This document shows positions 52,790-58,630 of a stretch of 58,630 nucleotides of DNA, in pieces (the stretch's first letter is position 1; each line of letters opens with the position of its first letter). A program made the position numbers and the translations under genes. The stretch covers positions 1 through 58,630 of the forward strand of contig JACQCD010000067.1 of NCBI GenBank assembly GCA_016201825.1, given 5' to 3'. This stretch comes from Nitrospirota bacterium. GTDB lineage: Bacteria; Nitrospirota; Nitrospiria; 2-01-FULL-66-17. The notes under the pieces are model-generated. The model saw only the letters and a list, made by a program, of their open reading frames with translations, ran no database searches and was not told the DNA's origin.

Positions 52790-54297
52790 ATCGCGCCAAA
52801 TTTCCCTTCCAGATAGGTCATGAAATGCTCCGGGTTGAGCGGCTCCCCGGTGATCCGTCGGAGCAGGGCATCCGAAGAGTGCGTTCGGCCCCAGCGGTGA
52901 ATGCGGTCGCGCAGCCAGCTCACCAGCGGGTCGAGCCGGCCTCCCTCGATGAGGGTGGGAAGATCGGCGAGGTCGCGCTGAGCCTGCTGCCAGAACTGCG
53001 CGGCGTAGAGATTGCCGAGGGTGTAGGTGGGGAAGTATCCGAACGCCCCGTGCGCCCAATGGATGTCTTGAAGCACTCCTTCGCCGTCGTCCCGCGGCGT
53101 GACGCCCAGCGTTCCGTGCATGGCCTCGTTCCACGCTTGAGGTAAATCCGCCGGACTGAGCTGCCCCGCGATGAGCTGCTGTTCGAGCTCATACCGGACA
53201 ATGATGTGAAAATTGTAGGTCAACTCGTCCGCCTCCACCCGGATCAGCGAGGGCTTGACGGTGTTGATCGCGGCGTGGAACTCCTCCAGCGAGACGCGGG
53301 CCAGCGGCCCGGGGAAGGCTTGGCGCAACAGGGGGTAGAAATGTCGCCACAATTCGATCGATCGCCCCACGCAATTTTCCCAGAGTCGAGATTGGCTCTC
53401 GTGCATCCCGAGCGAGACGGCCTCGCCCAGCGGCGTCCCGTAGTAGGCGGGGTCGAGGCCCTGGTCGTAGAGGCCGTGGCCTCCTTCGTGCAAACAACTA
53501 AAGAGCGACGACGTGACGTCCTCCGCCGAGACCCGGGTCGTGACCCGCACGTCGGTCGGGTGGAAGCCGGTGGTGAACGGATGCGCCGACTGGTCGAGCC
53601 GGCCGTGGTCGAAACGGTATCCCATCGCGGAGAGTAGGAGCGACCCGAAGGCCAGTTGGCGCTGCGCGTCATAGGGGCCGGCGGGGAGCGGGGCGGGACG
53701 GACGGGCGAGTCCATGATCCGAGCCAAGAGGGCCGAGAGCGCGGTCTTCAGCTCCGCGAAGAGCGGGGTGAGACGGGATGCGGTCATCCCGGGCTCGAAG
53801 GCGTCCACCAGCGCGTCGTAGGCCGTTTCGGAATACCCCAGGTACGCCGCCTCCTCGCGTTTGAGCGTGACGATCGCGGTCAGGTGGGGAAGGAAGAGCG
53901 CGTAATCCCGTTTCTCCCGCGCGCCCAGCCAGGCCTCGTGCGCGAGCGCGCAGGTTCTCTCCAGATGCGAGACGAACGGCGTGGGCAGCCGCTTCGCGCG
54001 ACGGTAGTCCCGCAGGACCTCGCGGAGCACTGCGCGTGCAGGCGCGTCGGCCTCCGGGTCGAGTATCGTTCCGTTGTCGACGTCGATCCAACGCCAGAGC
54101 AGCTCCTCCATCTCAGGAGCGGTGAACCGTTCGTGTGCCAACCCCTGGACGGTGGCAAGGACCTCGGCCCGCGCGCCGCTCCCGCCGCGCGGCATGTACG
54201 TCTCCTGATCCCACGAGAGGACCGACGAGGCGCTCTGCAGATGCGCGATCTGGGTCAAATAGGCGGTCAGCGGGTGGAGGTCAGCGAGCGTGAGCAC
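52774..54297 (-). CDS. M32 family carboxypeptidase
   Basis: A cytoplasmic zinc carboxypeptidase of the Thermus aquaticus (Taq) type. The zinc motif is in SCLHEGGHGLYDQGLD (HEGGH fits HExxH), and the third ligand Glu is in MHESQSRLWENCVGRS. TRVSAEDVTSSLFS, FHIIVRYELEQQLI and GTLGVTPRDDGEGVLQDIHW are other conserved blocks. Length is 507 residues, as usual. GTG 54297 is preceded by AAGGAG at good spacing. It follows tesA by 19 nt and may be in one transcript with it. Confidence 0.95.
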   Translation of the reverse strand: MLTLADLHPLTAYLTQIAHLQSASSVLSWDQETYMPRGGSGARAEVLATVQGLAHERFTAPEMEELLWRWIDVDNGTILDPEADAPARAVLREVLRDYRRAKRLPTPFVSHLERTCALAHEAWLGAREKRDYALFLPHLTAIVTLKREEAAYLGYSETAYDALVDAFEPGMTASRLTPLFAELKTALSALLARIMDSPVRPAPLPAGPYDAQRQLAFGSLLLSAMGYRFDHGRLDQSAHPFTTGFHPTDVRVTTRVSAEDVTSSLFSCLHEGGHGLYDQGLDPAYYGTPLGEAVSLGMHESQSRLWENCVGRSIELWRHFYPLLRQAFPGPLARVSLEEFHAAINTVKPSLIRVEADELTYNFHIIVRYELEQQLIAGQLSPADLPQAWNEAMHGTLGVTPRDDGEGVLQDIHWAHGAFGYFPTYTLGNLYAAQFWQQAQRDLADLPTLIEGGRLDPLVSWLRDRIHRWGRTHSSDALLRRITGEPLNPEHFMTYLEGKFGAIYRLA

Positions 54298-54316
54298 GGG
54301 GGTCTCCTTCGGGGTC

Positions 54317-55000
54317 TCAGCGTGGAGCCGGTTTCACGAGCAGCGGGCGGAGCACCGGCCAGATCCGCTCAACGACGATTCCGTACCCTTCCGATGTGGG
54401 GTGGAGGCCGTCGGCCTGGGTGAGGCCGGCCACGCCGGCGACTCCCTCGAGGAAAAAGGGGATCAAGGGCGTGTGGTACCGGCGGGCGAGATCGGGAAAG
54501 ACGGAGGCAAACGCGTGGCCGTACTCGGGCCCGTAATTGGGCGGCACACGCATTCCCGCCAACACGACGGTCACTCCCGCGGCCTGAAACCGTTCGATGA
54601 TCCGCGCGAGGTTGGCTCGGGTCATCGTGGGCGAGAGCCCCCGCAGGCCGTCGTTCGCGCCGAGTTCCACGATCGCGATGTCGGGCCGGCTCTGCAGCGC
54701 CCAGTCCACCCGGCGCAAGCCCCCGGCGGTCGTCTCGCCGCTGACCCCCGCGTTGATCACCCGATACGCGTACTCGTCCTTGCGCAGGCGCCGCTCCAAG
54801 CGGGCCGGGTAGGCCTCATCGACCGGTACCCCCAATCCCGCGGTCAGACTGTCACCAAAGGCGAGGATCGTGTTCATGACGGGCGGGGCGTCGGCGGCAA
54901 ACACGAACGGAGGGAAGAGGGCCACCGCGCAGGATACCGCTACCGCGCACCACGCGACGGCGACGTGGCTCGCCTGAGGCCCAACCGGCTCGGCTCGCAC
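54317..55000 (-). CDS. tesA: Periplasmic SGNH hydrolase TesA (arylesterase/lysophospholipase)
   Basis: TesA is a periplasmic multifunctional esterase and thioesterase. The catalytic blocks are ILAFGDSLTAGLG (Ser), ELGANDGLRG (Asn), and DGLHPTSEGY (Asp and His). GTG 55000 gives a 227-residue protein with a signal-like hydrophobic stretch (HVAVAWCAVAVSCAVALFPPFVFAADA) before the domain; the track ORF extends a further 64 codons upstream through ybbA, and ATG 54877 would lose the signal peptide. It is divergent from ybbA-ybbP, the same arrangement as tesA-ybbAP in E. coli. Confidence 0.9.
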   Translation of the reverse strand: MRAEPVGPQASHVAVAWCAVAVSCAVALFPPFVFAADAPPVMNTILAFGDSLTAGLGVPVDEAYPARLERRLRKDEYAYRVINAGVSGETTAGGLRRVDWALQSRPDIAIVELGANDGLRGLSPTMTRANLARIIERFQAAGVTVVLAGMRVPPNYGPEYGHAFASVFPDLARRYHTPLIPFFLEGVAGVAGLTQADGLHPTSEGYGIVVERIWPVLRPLLVKPAPR

Positions 55001-55009
55001 GGGGTTCAG

Positions 55010-55037
55010 TGTATAATGAGAACCCCATGAACCGCAA
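55010..55037. promoter_or_regulatory. Overlapping divergent promoters of tesA and ybbA
   Basis: On the minus strand TTGCGG (55037-55032), 16 nt and TATACA (55015-55010) face tesA, with 9 nt left before GTG 55000. On the plus strand TATAAT (55012-55017) shares the same bases and faces ybbA, though its -35 is poor. One AT box may serve both directions. Confidence 0.45.
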
Positions 55038-55055
55038 CGGTCCTCGAACAAGGGG

Positions 55056-55739
55056 ATGATCGCGCTCCGGCACGTCGTCATGCGTCTAACGGCCGGGGGG
55101 CGTTCGATCACCATTCTCGACGATCTCACTCTCGAGATTCCCTCCAAGCAGTTTGTCGCGGTCGTCGGTCCCTCGGGAAGCGGGAAGTCCACCCTGCTCG
55201 CCCTGATCGCGGGGCTGGACGCGCCGACCGCCGGGACGATCGCGCTCGACGGCGTGGACCTCGGCGGCCTGGATGAAGATGCGCTCGCCGGGTTGCGGCT
55301 GGAGAAGATCGGGGTCGTCTTCCAGGCGTTTCACTTGATTCCCACGCTGACCGCGCTCGAAAACGTCGCCGTGCCGCTGGAGTTGGCCGGCGATCCGGAT
55401 CCCCTCGGTCGGGCGCGCGAGTTGCTGGACGAGGTGGACCTCGCCGCACGAGCGGATCATTATCCCGTCCAGCTTTCCGGCGGTGAGCAGCAGCGGGTCG
55501 CCCTGGCGAGGGCCTGCGCGAGGCGGCCCCCGCTGCTGCTGGCTGACGAACCCACCGGCAATCTTGACGCCGCGACCGGCGCCCACGTGATGGCGCTCTT
55601 GCGTCGGATGCACCGGGACTACGGCAGCACCCTGGTGCTGGTGACCCACGACGCGGGGCTCGCCGCATCGGCCGACCGCATCGTGACGCTGCGCGACGGG
55701 CACATCGTGTCCGATACCGGCGGGACCGGAGACGGGTGA
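55056..55739 (+). CDS. ybbA: ABC transporter ATPase YbbA (LolD-like family)
   Basis: A 227-residue ATPase of the MacB/LolD/FtsE group. Walker A is GPSGSGKST, the Q-loop [18 protein letters not shown], the signature [15 protein letters not shown], Walker [13 protein letters not shown], and the switch LVTHD. AAGGGG precedes ATG 55056. It overlaps the permease gene. Because the permease is the long YbbP type and tesA is adjacent, YbbA fits better than LolD. The substrate is unknown. Confidence 0.92.
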   Translation: MIALRHVVMRLTAGGRSITILDDLTLEIPSKQFVAVVGPSGSGKSTLLALIAGLDAPTAGTIALDGVDLGGLDEDALAGLRLEKIGVVFQAFHLIPTLTALENVAVPLELAGDPDPLGRARELLDEVDLAARADHYPVQLSGGEQQRVALARACARRPPLLLADEPTGNLDAATGAHVMALLRRMHRDYGSTLVLVTHDAGLAASADRIVTLRDGHIVSDTGGTGDG

Positions 55740-58264
55740 TGCCGCGTCGCCGCCGATCGCCGTTTGCGCTGCGGATGGCGATCCGGGATCTCGGCGCCGG
55801 CTCACGCCATTTCGTGGCGGTGCTCGCCGCGATCGGCCTGGGAGTGGGCGCGGTGGTCGCCGTGGGCACGACGGCCGACGCGGTCCGTCGGACGGTCGCG
55901 CGCGAGGCACGCAGTCTCCTGGCGGCGGACGTCGAGATCAAAGCGTCGCGGGCATTGTCCGATCGCGCCGCCTCGGTCGTCGATGCGCTTCCAACCCGCG
56001 GCGTCGCCCTGACCCGCGTGACGGAGTTGATCGCAATGGCGGCGTCGCCGCAAGCATCGCTCTTGGTCGAGCTCAAGGCGGTGGAGGACGGGTACCCCTT
56101 TTATGGCCGTCTTGAGACGGAGCCGGTGGATGCTTTGTCCGGTCTGCCGACGGGGCCGACGTATGGTGCCGTGGTCCAAGACGCGTTCCTCATCCGCACC
56201 GGTCTTCGGCCGGGCGATCGATTCACGATCGGGCGCGCCGAGTTCGTCGCGGCCGCGGTCTTGCGCGGTGAGCCGGATCGGGCAGCCGGGGCCTTCAGCC
56301 TCGGTCCCCGCGTACTCATTGCGCGGAGCGCATTGGATGCCACCGGGCTCATCCAGCCGGGGAGCCGCGTCCGGTATCGGGTGTTGCTGCGCGTTCCCGA
56401 GGGGATGGGCGCCGAAGCGCTCCGCGACGAGCTGCGGACGGCGCTCGCCGACGAGCCGGTCGAGATCACCGCGTACCCCGACGCGCAGCCTCAACTGAGG
56501 CGGTCGCTCGATCGGCTCGCGACGTATCTGGGCCTCGTGGGGCTGACGGCGCTCCTGATCGGCGGCGTGGGGGTGGCGGGAAGCATCCGGGCCCACCTCG
56601 CCGAGCACTGGCAGACGATCGCCTTGCTCAAGTGCCTGGGCGCGCGCTCGGCCGTGATCCTGCGCGTCTATCTCTTGGAAACGATCGCGCTCGGTCTCGG
56701 TGGAAGCTTCCTCGGCGTGCTCGTCGGGACCGGGAGCCACCTTGTCCTGCGCGGCGTGGCCGCGTCAGTGGTGGGGCTCGATCTGGGCGGCGTTCCCAGC
56801 CCGTGGCCTGTTGTGCGGGGGCTGGCGATCGGGGTGACGGCGGCGCTGTTGTTCGCGCTCTGGCCGCTGCTCCAGGTGGCACGGCAGTCTCCCGCGTCGA
56901 TCTTCCGGCGCGAGGTCGCGCCCTCACGCACCACCTCCCGCGCCTCGTGGACGGTGGCCGTCGTGTTGGGCTTGGGGTTGAGCGCGCTGGCGTGGTGGCA
57001 AGCCGGAGCGTGGAGGATGGCCGCGCTCTTTGCGGGCGCGGTGGTCGCGGCCGTGACGCTGCTGGGCGGCGCGGCCTGGGCGGTCGCGCGCGTGGCGCGC
57101 GCGGTACCTCGCCCACGCCGTTTGGCGTGGCGTCGCGGCGTCGCGAGTCTGTACCGACCGGGGGCGCGGACGACGGCGATCGTGGTCTCGCTCGGGGTGG
57201 GGGTGATGGTGGTGCTCGGGGTGACGCTGGTGGAGCACGCCGTGCGCGCCGAACTCGTCGGCCAACTCCCCGTCGATGCGCCGAGCGTGTTCTTCATCGA
57301 CATTCAACCGGACCAGCGGGACGCGTTCGCGTCGCTGCTGGCGTCCCGGTCCGTCACGGTGGAGCTGACGCCGATCGTGAGGTCGCGGCTGGCGTCCCTC
57401 AACGGCGCGTCGATCGGGTCAGAGGGGCCGCCCGGCACCAAGCCGGAAGACCGCTGGTATTTCACGCGAGAATACGTGCTGACGTTCCGCGACGATCTTC
57501 CCCGCGACAACACGGTGGTGGCGGGGACGTGGTGGGATCAGGCCCCCCACGAGACGAGTGTGTCGGTCGAGCAGGAAGCGGCGCGCCACCTCGGGGTGGC
57601 CGTCGGGTCGACGATGGTCTTCGATGTCCAAGGCGTACTCGTGACGGCGCGCGTGGCGAACCTGCGCTCGGTCAATTGGAATAATCGCTCGACCAATTTC
57701 TTCGTCATCTTCGCCCCGGGGGTGATCGAAGCGGCGCCCGTGACCTACGTCGGCGCCGCGCGGACGCCCGCCGTCGACGAGATCCCGCTGCAGCAAGCCG
57801 TGGTCGCCGCGTTCCCCAACGTGACGGCCATTCAAGTTCGCGATGTCTTGGCGTCGGCGGCTCGGGTGATCGATCGCATCACGCTGGCGATTCGCGCGGT
57901 GGCGGCCTTCACCGTGCTTGCGGGCTTCGTCGTCCTCGCGGGGGCGCTGGCGGCCACGCGGGAGGCCCGCCTGCGCGAGGCGATGATGTTCAAGGCGCTC
58001 GGCGCGACACGTCGTACGATCGCGCGTGCGTTTGCGATCGAGTTCGCCGTGCTGGGCGTGGTGGCCGGTGTCGTGGGCACCGCGCTCGCCACGGCGCTCG
58101 CGTGGGCCGTGCTCCGGTTCATCATCGAGATCCCGTGGCGCTGGGACGCCGTTCCGCTCCTTGCGGCGGTTGCGCTGACCGCCGCGGCCACGGTCGCGGT
58201 CGGGGTCGCGAGCACCCACCGACTGATCGGCAGGCGCCCGTTCCCCGTTCTGCGGGGCGAGTAG
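55739..58264 (+). CDS. ybbP: FtsX-like ABC transporter permease YbbP
   Basis: An 841-residue membrane protein with N-terminal basic residues and a first membrane segment (FVAVLAAIGLGVGAVVAVGTTADAV), a MacB-like periplasmic domain, an FtsX domain (LGLVGLTALLIGGVGVAGSIRAHLAEHWQTIALLKCLGA), central membrane helices, a second periplasmic domain, and a C-terminal FtsX domain (FTVLAGFVVLAGALAATREARLREAMMFKALGATRRTI). This doubled layout is the YbbP type, about 800 residues in E. coli. The start is ATG 55739 (TGATG with the ybbA stop) or GTG 55736. With TesA it probably handles envelope lipids or lipophilic compounds. Confidence 0.92.
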   Translation: MPRRRRSPFALRMAIRDLGAGSRHFVAVLAAIGLGVGAVVAVGTTADAVRRTVAREARSLLAADVEIKASRALSDRAASVVDALPTRGVALTRVTELIAMAASPQASLLVELKAVEDGYPFYGRLETEPVDALSGLPTGPTYGAVVQDAFLIRTGLRPGDRFTIGRAEFVAAAVLRGEPDRAAGAFSLGPRVLIARSALDATGLIQPGSRVRYRVLLRVPEGMGAEALRDELRTALADEPVEITAYPDAQPQLRRSLDRLATYLGLVGLTALLIGGVGVAGSIRAHLAEHWQTIALLKCLGARSAVILRVYLLETIALGLGGSFLGVLVGTGSHLVLRGVAASVVGLDLGGVPSPWPVVRGLAIGVTAALLFALWPLLQVARQSPASIFRREVAPSRTTSRASWTVAVVLGLGLSALAWWQAGAWRMAALFAGAVVAAVTLLGGAAWAVARVARAVPRPRRLAWRRGVASLYRPGARTTAIVVSLGVGVMVVLGVTLVEHAVRAELVGQLPVDAPSVFFIDIQPDQRDAFASLLASRSVTVELTPIVRSRLASLNGASIGSEGPPGTKPEDRWYFTREYVLTFRDDLPRDNTVVAGTWWDQAPHETSVSVEQEAARHLGVAVGSTMVFDVQGVLVTARVANLRSVNWNNRSTNFFVIFAPGVIEAAPVTYVGAARTPAVDEIPLQQAVVAAFPNVTAIQVRDVLASAARVIDRITLAIRAVAAFTVLAGFVVLAGALAATREARLREAMMFKALGATRRTIARAFAIEFAVLGVVAGVVGTALATALAWAVLRFIIEIPWRWDAVPLLAAVALTAAATVAVGVASTHRLIGRRPFPVLRGE

Positions 58265-58290
58265 GCCCTCGTCACCCGCGGAGTTGTTCC

Positions 58291-58320
58291 TTGACCCTTG
58301 CACCTGCAAGGGGCTAAGCT
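58291..58320 (+). promoter_or_regulatory. Promoter with palindrome in the spacer, upstream of hsdM
   Basis: TTGACC (58291-58296), 18 nt and TAAGCT (58315-58320) form a candidate promoter. CCCTTGCA-CC-TGCAAGGG (58295-58312), an exact 8-bp-arm palindrome, fills the spacer and would let a bound protein block RNA polymerase. The leader to hsdM is about 95 nt. Confidence 0.5.
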
Positions 58321-58377
58321 GGGCCTCTCCGTATACCTAAGAGGGCCTGGCGCTTGTTTGAGATCCATCCCAATCCT

Positions 58378-58396
58378 GCAACCCGTTCAGGGTTGC
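58378..58396 (+). promoter_or_regulatory. Leader hairpin before hsdM
   Basis: GCAACCC-GTTCA-GGGTTGC forms a 7-bp stem with a 5-nt loop, 24 nt before ATG 58421. GAGGA (58413-58417) is the ribosome binding site and lies outside the hairpin. A role in translation control is possible but untested. Confidence 0.4.
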
Positions 58397-58420
58397 GGCA
58401 CCTACGTGTACTGAGGAACA

Positions 58421-58630
58421 ATGGCCGCGAAATCAAAACAACGGAAGCAGACCAGTAACGGCGGCAACCTGGGCTTCGAGGCCAAGCTCTGGCAGATGGC
58501 CGACGGGCTGCGCAACAACATGGACGCGGCGGAGTACAAACACGTTGTCCTCGGCCTGATCTTCCTCAAGTACATCTCCGACGCGTTCGAGGCCAAACAC
58601 GCGGAACTCCAAGCCGAAGAGAAACAGGGC
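58421..58630 (+). CDS. hsdM: Type I restriction-modification methyltransferase HsdM, 5' part
   Basis: The first 70 codons read [20 protein letters not shown], then [36 protein letters not shown], the HsdM N-terminal helical domain. HsdM is the adenine methyltransferase subunit of type I systems; hsdS and hsdR would be expected beyond the edge. The frame is open to the end of the window. The start has GAGGA at 3-nt spacing and a noncoding stretch of about 155 nt separates it from ybbP, so this is the first gene of a new unit and possibly the border of an accessory island. Confidence 0.92.
   Translation, partial: MAAKSKQRKQTSNGGNLGFEAKLWQMADGLRNNMDAAEYKHVVLGLIFLKYISDAFEAKHAELQAEEKQG

Overview
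This window is a GC-rich chromosomal segment of a Gram-negative (diderm) bacterium. The envelope genes are clear: lpxC (lipid A), lptE (LPS assembly), lspA, a secretin and an Omp85-type barrel. The gene content (MSHA-like pilus locus, queE, DUF971 and rhodanese genes, a HARE-HTH protein) would fit Nitrospirota or a neighbouring phylum, but that is an inference from style, not a phylogenetic result. No rRNA, tRNA, CRISPR array or intact mobile element was recognised. Coding density is high and many operon junctions are ATGA or GTGA overlaps.

Region 1 (1-24400) is mostly housekeeping. It runs queE, pepA, nagZ (+), a small Xre regulator, an RluD-like synthase, lspA, ileS and a MurU/AmgK-like pair (-), lpxC (+), a HARE-HTH protein (-) divergent from a seven-repeat FG-GAP lipoprotein (+), then murJ (-), rpsT (+) and leuS-lptE-holA (-). 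A plus-strand run follows: DUF971, an unknown small protein, rhodanese, Rieske, SDR and mazG. nagZ, amgK, murU and murJ together suggest peptidoglycan recycling and precursor export.

Region 2 (24497-42650) is the most notable part: an 18-kb type IV pilus/type II secretion-like locus of the MSHA kind. It holds two inner-membrane assembly platforms. Set A has a damaged GspF, a GspE ATPase and PilM/N/O/P-like proteins. Set B has a second ATPase, an intact GspF, and PilM/N/O/P plus a secretin behind a MerR-type regulator. Between them lie a GspG-like pseudopilin with an unusual processing site, two tandem paralogous pilins followed by a terminator, three minor pilins, and a 630-residue PilX-like protein carrying three about 135-residue repeats that look like a tip adhesin. 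Both ATPases have MshEN-type N-termini, which bind c-di-GMP in known members, and a GAF-GGDEF cyclase lies 4 kb downstream.

Region 3 (42700-58630) holds cutA, an anchored M23 peptidase, secA, the GAF-GGDEF cyclase, a protein joining a degenerate M1-peptidase-like domain to an Omp85-like barrel, a FIST protein, two unknown genes, an M32 carboxypeptidase, tesA divergent from ybbA-ybbP, and the first 70 codons of a type I restriction-modification hsdM gene cut by the window edge. Several genes here have a -10 box only 6-9 nt before the start codon, suggesting leaderless mRNAs.
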